From contig CABUAT010000002.1 in NCBI GenBank assembly GCA_902489665.1, forward strand, positions 62,001 to 126,000: 64,000 bases of DNA, written 5' to 3'. The notes under the pieces are model-generated. The model saw only the letters and a list, made by a program, of their open reading frames with translations. It made no database searches and was not told the DNA's origin. The stretch's first letter is position 1, and each line of letters opens with the position of its first letter. The translations under genes were made by a program, and so were the position numbers. Below are positions 37,721-46,512 of the stretch, piece by piece. The stretch is from an uncultured Collinsella sp. Lineage in GTDB: Bacteria > Actinomycetota > Coriobacteriia > Coriobacteriales > Coriobacteriaceae.

Positions 37721-39148
37721 CTACTCCCCCTCTCTGGGCAGGTTAAACGCACACGCCGTCTCGTCGTACAGCGCGCGATAGTTGGCGAGCATCTGCTCGT
37801 GCAAAAAGTACGTGGCAACGCGACGCTGCCCGCGCTCCCCCATCTCAATGCGACGAGCGCGGCTTGTGCACATGCGTTCCATGGCATCGGCCAAGCCCTT
37901 GCGATACATAGGCGGCGTCACAAAACCCGCCACGCCAAAGTCGTCGCCCGGGGCGCCTTCGAGAAGCTCGCGACAGCAGCCCACCTCGGTCGTCACGCAG
38001 GGACGGCGCGCTGCAAGCGACTCCAGCACGCTGAGCGGCTGGCCCTCGGAGATGCTCGTCAAAATGGTAAAGTCGAGCTTTTCCATGTACTCGACCACGT
38101 TGACGCGGCCGGTAAAGATCAGGTCGCGCACGCCCAGGGTTTCGACCAGCGCGTGGCACTCGGCGCCGTACTCCTCGTCGTCCACGCCGCCCATGATGTG
38201 CAGGCGCACCTTGGGCAGGCGCTCGTGCAGCTCAAAGAAGGCATAGATCATGGTCTTGACATCCTTGATGGGCGCCAGGCGCACCACCGCGCCAATGTCC
38301 ACCCAGCCGTCATCGGGCTTTAAGGGAATTTCCTTAAAGCGGTCGAACTGGATGCCGTTGGGGATGACCAGGCATTTGTCCGCATCGCAGCCCATATCGA
38401 TCTGCGTCTTGCGGGCGTTATGGAACAAACTGGTCACGCGGAAGGCACGGCGGTAGATCTCCTCCGAAAGCAGGTAGAAAAAGCGAATCCAGCGGTCCTT
38501 AAACGACGGCACCACCCAGTCGGCGCGAATGATCTCTTCCTCACGCTCGCGGGTATAGATGCCGTGCTCGGTCAGCAATACCGGCGCATGGGAAACGCTC
38601 GAGCCCAGGCAGGCGAGCAGACCACCGTAGCCGGTCGAGATGGCATGGTACACATCGGCCACCGGTACCTCGCTGCCCAACAGGTAGAGCACGGGAAGCA
38701 GCATAGAGCGCAAAGTGTGGAATGCGTCGGCAAAGGGCGTGTAGGGGTACTCTGCCAGGCACACGTCGCGGAAGATGTCCATAAACGTTCGGCTCTGCAA
38801 AAACGAGAGCGGATGCACGCGACGGCGCTGAAAGATATCGAACAGCACGTCCCAGTCCGGATTGGAGAGCGACACCAGGCGGCGTAGCGCCTCGCGCTCG
38901 CGGTCGTTAAAACTGGCTTCATGTTGCTCGCCCGAAAGCCGCAGAGCATCGTCCAGGAACACCTCGTGCACCTCGACCACGTTGCCGGGCAGCTCGTAGA
39001 CAAACTTGCCGCGGTCGGCAGCATGCGCGCCGATCACCCACAGCACAAACTCGTGCTCGGGCATGGCCTGGATATAGCCATGCATCCAGGTAGATACGCC
39101 GCCGTGCACATAGGGGTAGCAACCCTCGAGTACCAAGCAGATTCTCAT
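37721..39148 (-). CDS. pelF: Pel glycosyltransferase PelF (GT4)
   Basis: A 475-residue GT-B glycosyltransferase. The N-terminus RICLVLEGCYPYVHGGVSTWMH is characteristic of PelF. The donor-binding C-terminal half has VVRLAPIKDVKTMI, GRVNVVEYM and the ILTSISEGQPLSVLESLA motif with the EX7E-like glutamates. It polymerises UDP-sugar in the cytoplasm. Its ATG overlaps the stop of the pelA reading frame. Confidence 0.92.
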   Translation of the reverse strand: MRICLVLEGCYPYVHGGVSTWMHGYIQAMPEHEFVLWVIGAHAADRGKFVYELPGNVVEVHEVFLDDALRLSGEQHEASFNDREREALRRLVSLSNPDWDVLFDIFQRRRVHPLSFLQSRTFMDIFRDVCLAEYPYTPFADAFHTLRSMLLPVLYLLGSEVPVADVYHAISTGYGGLLACLGSSVSHAPVLLTEHGIYTREREEEIIRADWVVPSFKDRWIRFFYLLSEEIYRRAFRVTSLFHNARKTQIDMGCDADKCLVIPNGIQFDRFKEIPLKPDDGWVDIGAVVRLAPIKDVKTMIYAFFELHERLPKVRLHIMGGVDDEEYGAECHALVETLGVRDLIFTGRVNVVEYMEKLDFTILTSISEGQPLSVLESLAARRPCVTTEVGCCRELLEGAPGDDFGVAGFVTPPMYRKGLADAMERMCTSRARRIEMGERGQRRVATYFLHEQMLANYRALYDETACAFNLPREGE

Positions 39149-41024
39149 TTGTCGCCACCCTCCTTGCGTGCAATGGTCACCGTCTTGTCCGTGGCTTTGA
39201 TCAGGTACAGGTCGCCCGTCAGATGCGTAATCTCGCCACCCGTAACTGCACCCGGCTCACCGTTGTTGGCGCGGAACATGAGCCACGCCTCGTCGTGGAA
39301 ATTGCCCAGGCTGAGCGTCCAGGCATCCGCACTGGTATCCACGCTCACCGTCACGGACGAAAAGCGCTGGATGGCGCCCGAGCATTCCGAACCGGTCTGA
39401 CGCCGCAGGTCGGGCGCAGACTTGCTAAGCCAGTCCAGGTAGTCGGTCAGGCCGCCCTTGTAGACCTCCCAGCCCTCCTTGGCGCCGCGATCGGGATCGA
39501 GCAGGTCGTCCGGGTGCATAAAATGCGTGCTCACATAGTGCATGTTTAGCTCGGACACGGCAGCCAGGCGCATATAGGAATCGTCGACCATGCCGCCCGA
39601 AACAATGCGCGGCTGCTCCACAATGCCATCGCTCGCCACGCCAAACTCCTGAACGTAGGGCAGATCGGTGCCATCCTCAAAATACGTACTGGCGATGGTC
39701 TTAATGCGCGGAACGTCGGTGCCGATAAGCTTGCGCGCACGGGCCGAAAGGATATTTGACGGCGGCACGTAAACCGAGCCGTGCGCGTTGGGCAGCACCT
39801 CGTCCTGGAAAGCGATAAGCTCGTTGAGCGATGCGACGAGCGTTTCCTTGTTCTTCCAGGTCTTGTAGTCATACAGCGTGCCGTAATCGGTATCCCAGAG
39901 CGCCAGAGGCTGATGGTTGTAGCCGTGAAAGCCCAGCTCTCCGCCCATCTGCAGCAGCATGCCGCCAAAGTAGCGAAACTGCGTGGTATCGGCCTGGCGC
40001 GCAGGCTCGGTCTGGTTAACCGCGTCCTCGTAGTTTTCGATCATCACGCCGGTATAGCGAATGCCGTATTTTGCGCGAGCTTTTGCAGATCGGGCCACCA
40101 GACCTTGGTGTAAAAATCCGCAATGGAAAGGCCGTAGTCACGCTTGATATAAGTACCATCGCCCGAGGGCACGGGGCTAGGAAAGTCGTCCAAATAGAAC
40201 ACGGCGCTGTTGATGACCGGATAGGCCGTGGCATCACCCAGCAAGCTTATGGCCGAAGCATAGAACCCACGCATGACCTTGTCGTAGATGCCAATGTTGC
40301 ACACCACGGTGTGACCACTGCCGCAATCGTTAGACCAAATGAGCGGCGTGCCCGCGTCACCGGTCTTTGCCCATACGTGCGCCGTTTCGCGCAATGAAAC
40401 CGAAAGCGAAGAATCGAAGGGATCCGAGAACTCGTAGCGCTCTCCTCCGCCCAACATAAAGTCATCGCTCGGCACAATGCTTTCGGCTTTTACATAGTCA
40501 TATCCGGCCGATTCAATGCCAAGCTTGGAGGCAATCACTTGCAGATAGCTCGAGTTATCCGGCGGCATGGCGAGCATAAGCGAACCGCCGGCACTCACCC
40601 AACTCATAATGTCGCTCAGGTGCGTACCGAGCCCATCGAGCGACGGCATGAGCAAAATCACACGATCGAAGGAGGTCAACGAGGGAATGGCATCCGTACC
40701 ATCCAGAGCAAGGTCCACGTCGCGGTGCGCGATCTTCATGTCGAGCAGGATCTGGTCGAACTGCTCCTTTACGTCCTCGACGCCAGCTTGATCGGAATCG
40801 GTAATGACCAGGCACGTGGGCTTTTGGCCAAAGATTGCCGAGCTTGCAGGCGTAGCGTCGGTGGCGGCAATCATCCCCAGCTTTTGCTGGCCCGCACTAT
40901 ACTGCACGCCGGCACGCTCCACCAGCAGCACGGCAGCCATGGCAATAAAGACCGCCCACACCACGAGCAGTCCCATCCAGCGAAAATGGCCCGCACGGTC
41001 GCGGATATGCTGCACCATGCTCAT
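39145..41024 (-). pseudogene. pelA: PelA-type deacetylase (DUF2194), interrupted by a one-base frameshift
   Basis: Two consecutive frames together make one DUF2194/PelA deacetylase-domain protein of about 625 residues. The first frame (start 41024, RBS AGGAGG, one N-terminal membrane anchor at about 14-35) ends just after DFYTKVWWPDLQKLAQ. The second picks up at once with KYGIRYTGVMIENYEDAV and runs to 39145. Adding one A to the AAAA run at 40072-40069 restores a single frame. So this is a disrupted gene, a sequencing error, or a slippage site. The start overlaps pelE (ATGA) and the end overlaps pelF. PelA-type enzymes deacetylate the Pel chain outside the membrane. Confidence 0.8.
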
Positions 41025-41926
41025 CGGGCCTCCTCCCCGTCGCGCCAAAACGCCAACTTTTCGCGGTTGTCGGCGCTCAAATACACATGTTGCTTGTCAA
41101 TCGCATCGATCACACGGTGGACCTCGTCACCGTCGCGGCGCATCACGGCCAGGCGCAGGCAAAGCATCCAAACCTCCTGCTCCTCGGGCACGTCTATCAC
41201 CAGCTGGTCGGTCACGGCCTGCGCCTCGTCGATCTGTCCGACATCGGCCAGCGCCGTCGCGTATCGAATGCGCAGCTCAAGGGTATCCTCGCGCTCGCAG
41301 CGACGCGCAAGCAGGCGCGCGTACTGTTGGCGCTGAATCTGAGCCACGCGCCCCTCAGCCAAGCCCGAGCACAAGTATTCACCAAGAAAATCGCAGTATT
41401 CGTTGAGGTTTTGAGCGCTCGGGTCCGTCTTAAAGGCACGCTCCAGCTGCTGCAGTTTAAGGTCGGACTTCTTGGAGATCTGCGCCACCGCCGTCGCGGC
41501 ATAGTGCGCCACCTCAACGTCGTCGTTAAGCTTAGCCGCCTGCAGCTGCGCCAGGTACGCGTCGGGCTCCTCGGTGAGCATGGAGAGCATTAGGCGGCGC
41601 CGGTATGCCGGGTCGTTGACGATGAGTGCCTCCTCGAGCGGCACTACGCCTGAATCGTCCTCACCACTCGGTACCGACATACTGCGATGCAGGTCATCGT
41701 TGAAGCGCAGCGACTCCAGCGCAGACCCTTTCAGCCCCTCGCCAAACACCGCGCTGCACACCGATAGCAAAACCACCAGCAACGGGCCCCACAGCGGCAC
41801 CAGCACTATCACAGCCAGCATGTGCCCGCGCACCGGCAGCAGGCCCAGTTTCATGAGCGTCCACAGCATCAGGCAAACCAGCGCATGAATCAGAAAAAAG
41901 ACGGCAGCAACGACAAGCGAGATCAA
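41021..41926 (-). CDS. pelE: PelE-like membrane protein with TPR-type helices
   Basis: A 301-residue protein with two N-terminal membrane helices (about 3-27 and 35-62) and a C-terminal alpha-helical region rich in Ala/Leu with TPR-like helix pairs (for example RIRYATALADVGQIDEAQAV). Position between pelD and pelA, topology and TPR content match PelE, which supports the PelD-PelE-PelF-PelG synthase complex. Sequence identity of PelE proteins is low, so the call leans on context. Confidence 0.75.
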   Translation of the reverse strand: MISLVVAAVFFLIHALVCLMLWTLMKLGLLPVRGHMLAVIVLVPLWGPLLVVLLSVCSAVFGEGLKGSALESLRFNDDLHRSMSVPSGEDDSGVVPLEEALIVNDPAYRRRLMLSMLTEEPDAYLAQLQAAKLNDDVEVAHYAATAVAQISKKSDLKLQQLERAFKTDPSAQNLNEYCDFLGEYLCSGLAEGRVAQIQRQQYARLLARRCEREDTLELRIRYATALADVGQIDEAQAVTDQLVIDVPEEQEVWMLCLRLAVMRRDGDEVHRVIDAIDKQHVYLSADNREKLAFWRDGEEAR

Positions 41927-44061
41927 GCGGCACCCCCCTCACCGTCACCGGTGTAAGAGATGTGCTGCAGCAGCTCCACGATGTCCTCGCCGTCGACGGG
42001 CTCCACCGCAATCTGCTTTGCGCTCAGGCGCTCGCGGATAATGGGCAGATCGCATGCCTTTGCCTGGCGCATAAGCAGGTAGAGCACGTCGCCGTCGACC
42101 AAGCCCGCCGCGTCGCTCTCGCGGATTGCCGACCCAATTGCGCCCACCAGCTCGCCGACAGGCTCCATGCCCGGTACCACGCGCAGGAGCAAAAAACTCC
42201 CCATCTTGCTATCTGCCAGCGCCTGCTCCGCCGCGAGCTCTTGGCCAAAGGCAGCCTGCTTGAGCACGCAAGTGCCGTCAACGCAGCGTTTATCCTGCGC
42301 CACCGCCTCATAGTCAAAGGCACGGCCCAGCGCGCTTTCGACCAACCCGCACAAGATGCGGAACAGGTTTTGATAATAGAGGGTCATTTGGTTTTCGGCC
42401 GCACTACGCACAAAGATCAACACAGCGGGTGCCCCGTCGCGCTCGATCGTGTATCCAAACATGGGAAGCCCCGGCGTCAGCTCGCGGTTCACCCACAGGT
42501 TCGAACGACCCCCGTCGCCCAAAAGAGGTGCAAGCTGCTCAAGCGTGAGCGAGCGCGCGGCATCTTCGGCAATCGCGGGACTTGCTGCCACCAGGCGTGC
42601 AAATGCCCCGCCCGAAACATGGTAGATCGCCACCGAATCGTTCTCGAGGATCTCGCCCAAAAGCTCGCAGCACTTGCGATAGATGTCGCGTGGGTTGAAT
42701 ACGTCGAGCTCCTGCGTCACGGCAAAGATCTTGCCAAAGCTGTCGTGGCGACCCACGATCTGGCGCCTGTACGCGCGCTTGTCCTCGATCGCGTCGTGGT
42801 AGAGCTGCGTAAGGAACGTATTGCGGTTGCGCACGAGCTCGTTTTGATCGCGCTCCGCCCTAATGGCTTCGCTGTTGCGCAGCTGCACATAGCCGCACAC
42901 GGCACCCACAACAAAGTAAGCAATAAACGGCAGCCAGTTAGACGGCTCGTAAAAGAGACCCTGGAAGGTATAGCCATACTGGGTAAAGTAGCTCGCGGCC
43001 AAACCCACCGACGCCAGCAGCGCCGCAACCAGGCCAAAGTCCAAGCCATACAGCGTGCCGATCAACACCACGTAGAGCAGGCGATAATCGAGCACGTTGA
43101 GCTGGGCAGATTGGGAGAACAGATGCTCCAGCACCTCAAACAGGACCCAGGCGGCTGCCGTCTCCAGGCATTTAATAGGCAGCGCGCACATTTGGATGCG
43201 GTCGATGGCGGCGCGCAAGGGGTTGACTTTCTTTGCGCGGCCAGCATCCCAACGCGCTTGAATGGTCGAAAGATCGCGCAGCAAGTCGTAGCGCTGAAAC
43301 CAGCCATAGCGCACGCGAGCGACGTCGTTGGCGGGCAGGTTGTAGCCGGCAGAATCGCCATAGGCAGCTGAAAGCCCTGGGAACAGCGCCTGAAGAGCCT
43401 CGCCCACTTCACCCGCCGTGTGATGGAAGGCATCGGCAACGTCGAGCGTCTCAAAGTTACCATCCCAGCTGTCGAAGATACGGCGCACCAGCACCGCAAG
43501 CTCCTCGGCACACAGCAGGGGAAACGCCGCATCCTGCGCGCCCTGCAGAGCGACCGATCCAGTTGAGCACGCATCGAACAACGGCACCAAAAACGGATCT
43601 TCCAGCGCGGCGGAGGCAGTGTACAGGAAGGGCACGCGCAGGATCTTGGTCTGAACGCCATCGCGAGCAGCGTAGTAGCGGCACAGGTCGTTGGCTGCGT
43701 GCGCGATAATGCCCTTGCCCGTTCGCCCCGCGGCATCGGCGGCACCCTCGGCACCTGCGGGCCCCGCTATATACAACAGCTGGATCCGGCGACCCATGCA
43801 GGCGCGAAAGACCGAACGCAGCAGCTCGATATCGCCCACGCTATCGATATGCGGGGTAAGGTAATTAGACAGGTAGACCACGCGATCGAACTCGTAGGCC
43901 TGTTCCAAGTGCTGGAGCAGCTCTTTCCACGAGGCATGGGGCGACGACTCATCACGGCGCGCTTCCGCAGCAGCGACGACCTTAACGTGGTCACCGGGGA
44001 ACGCCTTGGCACAAAAGTCATCGTCAACATATGCGGTGTTGCCAACAACCAGCACCTCCAT
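41923..44061 (-). CDS. pelD: PelD-type c-di-GMP receptor fused to an N-terminal epimerase-like domain
   Basis: A 712-residue fusion. Residues 1-265 resemble an NAD-dependent epimerase/SDR domain (VLVVGNTAYV start, then VVYLSNYLTP and TKILRVPFLY) but lack a clear glycine-rich dinucleotide loop. Membrane helices lie at about 300-395, a coiled coil at 400-435, a GAF domain at 440-575 and a degenerate GGDEF domain at 600-705. There the catalytic motif is DGDVL (656-660) while the I-site RESD (647-650) is kept at the correct distance, as in c-di-GMP-binding PelD. First gene of the operon, overlapping pelE by 4 nt. Confidence 0.85.
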   Translation of the reverse strand: MEVLVVGNTAYVDDDFCAKAFPGDHVKVVAAAEARRDESSPHASWKELLQHLEQAYEFDRVVYLSNYLTPHIDSVGDIELLRSVFRACMGRRIQLLYIAGPAGAEGAADAAGRTGKGIIAHAANDLCRYYAARDGVQTKILRVPFLYTASAALEDPFLVPLFDACSTGSVALQGAQDAAFPLLCAEELAVLVRRIFDSWDGNFETLDVADAFHHTAGEVGEALQALFPGLSAAYGDSAGYNLPANDVARVRYGWFQRYDLLRDLSTIQARWDAGRAKKVNPLRAAIDRIQMCALPIKCLETAAAWVLFEVLEHLFSQSAQLNVLDYRLLYVVLIGTLYGLDFGLVAALLASVGLAASYFTQYGYTFQGLFYEPSNWLPFIAYFVVGAVCGYVQLRNSEAIRAERDQNELVRNRNTFLTQLYHDAIEDKRAYRRQIVGRHDSFGKIFAVTQELDVFNPRDIYRKCCELLGEILENDSVAIYHVSGGAFARLVAASPAIAEDAARSLTLEQLAPLLGDGGRSNLWVNRELTPGLPMFGYTIERDGAPAVLIFVRSAAENQMTLYYQNLFRILCGLVESALGRAFDYEAVAQDKRCVDGTCVLKQAAFGQELAAEQALADSKMGSFLLLRVVPGMEPVGELVGAIGSAIRESDAAGLVDGDVLYLLMRQAKACDLPIIRERLSAKQIAVEPVDGEDIVELLQHISYTGDGEGGAA

Positions 44062-44189
44062 GGCGCACCCCTCCTCTAAAATCCACTTCTGTCATAGTCA
44101 AACATGCGTATTTTACGCTGTCAACGCGAGCTGGAACGCCTTTAAGGCTGTTTTAAGAACTTTTTTAGAGGATGTGGGGGCATCGAGAG

Positions 44190-44615
44190 CTAGATAGTGA
44201 ATCCTATCTGTGGCAGATAAAGTGGCCCCCACACTCCACCAGCTGCGACATTTTCAATAATGCCTCTTGCATAGGAATACAGGTCCTGCATACCGGTGCT
44301 AAGTGCTTCTCTGTCAAAAGCATCGTCATCTAAATCCGCAGGAGCGCGATATATGCCGGAGACGGATATTTCGGAACGATAGTAATGACCTTCATTGCTG
44401 GGTAGAAGCTCTATAACTAAATTGAGCTGGCGAAACCTGGTTCCGTTTTCGTCCGAAAATGCGCTGGTGATAGCATTTCTGACGTTGCATTCGACGCCAG
44501 ACTTATTGACGCCCTCTTTCGGAGTCATTCCGCCATCAAATGAAAAACTATCCACTTTTCTAGTCACGCATGTAATCAGCGGAGATTCAATGCGTTGCTT
44601 CTGTAGCGTTTCCAT
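44190..44615 (-). CDS. SecB-like chaperone of a toxin-antitoxin-chaperone module
   Basis: A 141-residue protein. The C-terminal part DLYSYARGIIENVAAGGVWG followed by PLYLPQIGF aligns with the SecB pattern (LFPYARE...GGFPPL.LPPINF). The middle holds a beta-strand region RFRQLNLVIELLP. It starts right after the MqsA-type antitoxin (no gap). In known toxin-antitoxin-chaperone systems a solitary SecB-like protein protects the antitoxin from degradation. Coriobacteriia do not need SecB for export, which supports the dedicated role. Confidence 0.72.
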   Translation of the reverse strand: METLQKQRIESPLITCVTRKVDSFSFDGGMTPKEGVNKSGVECNVRNAITSAFSDENGTRFRQLNLVIELLPSNEGHYYRSEISVSGIYRAPADLDDDAFDREALSTGMQDLYSYARGIIENVAAGGVWGPLYLPQIGFTI

Positions 44616-45128
44616 TTACATCTCCAATCGAAAGGCATTCTCTTCTGCCAAAGGAGTCGAGTCCCTATAAGCCGGGGCTTCTCCTCCCTGTATCACCGAA
44701 AATTGTGATGTATTAAGTCCCGAGGTCGTCTCATCAGAAGAAAGACCCAGATATTTGCGAACCTCGGGGACGTCTCGAATGAGCTTCATAAGATTATTTG
44801 CGGTAATAGACTGTTGTGACGTCCCGTTCTCCCAACGAGATGCCGTTGGTTTTGAAACCCCTAAAAGCGACTCAAATTCATGCTGAGTTAAACCGAGATC
44901 AGAGCGCAAATCTTTAATATCGGAGGGAGAAAGAAGTTCATGTGTCTTGGCATATTGCGAAGCCAGCGCATGGGCGAGCTTAGTCGCCTCTGCAGCGGTC
45001 ATTTCATCGTTGCCGCACTCACAAATATAATGCTCAATTCCTTTTACCGTTATTTGCTCGCCACGGTATGATTCAGACATTGGCGCCGTGGTAAATTGCA
45101 TTTCTTTGCCACATTCCATGCAACGCAT
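44616..45128 (-). CDS. mqsA: MqsA-type antitoxin with C-terminal extension
   Basis: A 170-residue antitoxin. The N-terminal zinc module uses Cys3, Cys6, Cys36 and Cys38. A Cro/C1-type helix-turn-helix follows at about 64-120 (LGLTQHEFESLLGVSKPTASRWENG). About 45 residues beyond the HTH form a flexible tail (to LAEENAFRLEM), in the place of the chaperone-addiction tail of antitoxins in three-gene systems. The start at 45128 follows AAAGGAGG at 4 nt. It binds DNA and neutralises the MqsR toxin. Confidence 0.85.
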   Translation of the reverse strand: MRCMECGKEMQFTTAPMSESYRGEQITVKGIEHYICECGNDEMTAAEATKLAHALASQYAKTHELLSPSDIKDLRSDLGLTQHEFESLLGVSKPTASRWENGTSQQSITANNLMKLIRDVPEVRKYLGLSSDETTSGLNTSQFSVIQGGEAPAYRDSTPLAEENAFRLEM

Positions 45129-45138
45129 GGCTCCTCCT

Positions 45139-45486
45139 TTAATGAATATATCCATCGATGTTCGCAGACAAAACGTTCAAATGTGCATTGCCTTCAGAAT
45201 CGATTAAAAACTTGACGTACCAATCCTCGCATTCAAAACCTCGGCACTCATAGACATCTGCGTAAACACCATGCAAAGGGCCATCCATGTCGAGCGCAAT
45301 GGATTTTCTAAAGTCGCCAGGCTCCAGATAATCAAAAAGGTCAGCAAGGAAATGGTCGATGTCCAGATAACCAAACTGGTTCATCAGGTGCCTGCGCACC
45401 CTACCGTTTACCATCATCTTTCCCAAACGAGCTAAAGACTTCGCTTCGTCAAGTGAATATGTCGGTCGGAGCTTGGTTCGATTCAT
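45139..45486 (-). CDS. mqsR: MqsR-type mRNA interferase toxin
   Basis: A 115-residue RelE-fold protein of the MqsR family, recognised by PTYSLDEAKSLARLGK, LEPGDFRKSIA, ADVYEC and WYVKFLID. MqsR cuts mRNA at GC-containing sites in known cases. ATG at 45486 is preferred (AAGGGG 5 nt upstream) over GTG at 45492. The toxin-first order is normal for mqsRA. Expression is controlled by the operator at 45499-45515. Confidence 0.82.
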   Translation of the reverse strand: MNRTKLRPTYSLDEAKSLARLGKMMVNGRVRRHLMNQFGYLDIDHFLADLFDYLEPGDFRKSIALDMDGPLHGVYADVYECRGFECEDWYVKFLIDSEGNAHLNVLSANIDGYIH

Positions 45487-45498
45487 AACCACCCCTTA

Positions 45499-45542
45499 GT
45501 TAGCATGATGCTAACTATATTCGTCTTGTAGCCAATTGGCAA
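45499..45542 (-). promoter_or_regulatory. Promoter and overlapping palindromic operator of the mqsRA-secB module
   Basis: TTGCCA (45542-45537), a 17-nt spacer and TATAGT (45519-45514) are followed by the perfect palindrome GTTAGCAT-N-ATGCTAAC (45515-45499), which covers the end of the -10 box and the start site. This is the expected layout for autorepression by the antitoxin. Confidence 0.82.
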
Positions 45543-45592
45543 CCTATTATGGCTTTCAAGGCCAAGCACGTTGAAGCCATATTTAGCATGCA

Positions 45593-45719
45593 TTCGGAAG
45601 TGCGGTGAAAACCCGAGACCTGCCGGCCAGATCCCAGATTTGAGACCTTGCGACCTGCGGTTTAATTGGCAAAAATCGGGGTGCGTTCAGCAAGTTTCGA
45701 TTTTCCCCGCACTTCCGAA
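45593..45719. repeat. Inverted repeat with 19-nt arms in the gene-free region upstream of mqsR
   Basis: Arms 45593-45611 and 45701-45719 pair at 18 of 19 positions (TTCGGAAGTGCGG core) around 89 nt. The surrounding 45543-46074 stretch holds no convincing gene; a further small stem AACCGCC-TTTC-GGCGGTT lies near 45804. The element could be a MITE or a structured RNA. Confidence 0.6.
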
Positions 45720-46074
45720 ATACGCAGTAAAAAACCCACTGCCCAGAAGCAAATTCGGACAAGTGTCCTTCGGAAACAGCCCCCTAAACGCGAAAACCGC
45801 CTTTCGGCGGTTCCCACGGACCAAGCCGAACGTATCGTCGCAAGGCCTCATCACGCCTATTACTTTAAGGGAGAACTTGCAAGGCCGTCAATCCAATACC
45901 GCCAAGCTCTCGAGTCATATTTTGAGCCCCATCATGGATCAGCCATTCATCAAGGCAATCGTATCGGAGCGGTGGTCGCCGGCAAGTTCCATACCGACAC
46001 GCTCCTCTGTCAACAGGCAATCTGTCCCGATCGTCAATAGACATGAAAGGCTTCACCGTCATTGCGGCACCTTA

Positions 46075-46115
46075 ACAAAAGAAAGGCGGCCATCCCAAGA
46101 AGGATAGCCACCTTT
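46075..46115 (-). terminator. Strong hairpin terminator
   Basis: On the minus strand AAAGGTGGCTATCC, loop TTCTTG and GGATGGCCGCCTTT (two G-T/mismatch positions) are followed by CTTTTGTT. It lies beyond the IS256 fragment on the same strand. Confidence 0.75.
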
Positions 46116-46200
46116 CCGCAGGACGCGGGGCCCGTAGGCTACCCGCGTCAATACCGCTTTTAGATAGGCTACTAATTATTGATTCATAAATCAACGCTAT

Positions 46201-46386
46201 TAATTTGAATCGAACGGTAACCCTATAGCCCAGGCCCGCCGTCCCCTCGTGGTGCCCAGCCCCGACGAGCTCGGACGACCCCTCGTCGAGCAGCCCGTTG
46301 AGCGTCTCATTAACGGGCTTCCTCACCAGATTCATTATGTCCTTGCGCAGCGACTCCTCGTCGACCGTTACGAGGTTCGCAGACAC
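46201..46386 (-). pseudogene. IS256-family transposase fragment (N-terminal)
   Basis: The frame from 46386 reads SLRKDIMNLVRKPVNETLNG and then GLLDEGSSELVGAGHHEGTA. This is the N-terminal region of IS256/mutator transposases (SLR..V...VEE.LN.LLEEEA.ELVGA.RYER). After about residue 60 homology stops and the frame runs into unrelated sequence. The catalytic DDE region is missing. A decayed insertion-sequence remnant. Confidence 0.7.
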
Positions 46387-46512
46387 GGCCCGTGTCCCCT
46401 TCGTCTATGATTTGTTGTTTAGCCGCTAGAAATCATATGACGGGACGAGGACCGTGTTCTGTCATGCAGTCGTCGATCTGCGGGGGAAATTATTCGTCAC
46501 CAGCGTACAACC

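Noticed and set aside
44091..44125. Possible pelD promoter (TTGACA at 44125-44120)
   Set aside because: The -35-like box is good but no acceptable -10 sits at 16-18 nt; GCGTA-TTT-TACGC between them is only suggestive.
45593..45719. Retron ncRNA (a1/a2-like arms)
   Set aside because: No reverse transcriptase gene is present in the window.
45571..46107. 178-codon plus-strand frame upstream of mqsR
   Set aside because: TTG start, no Shine-Dalgarno, no protein-like composition, and it crosses two inverted repeats.
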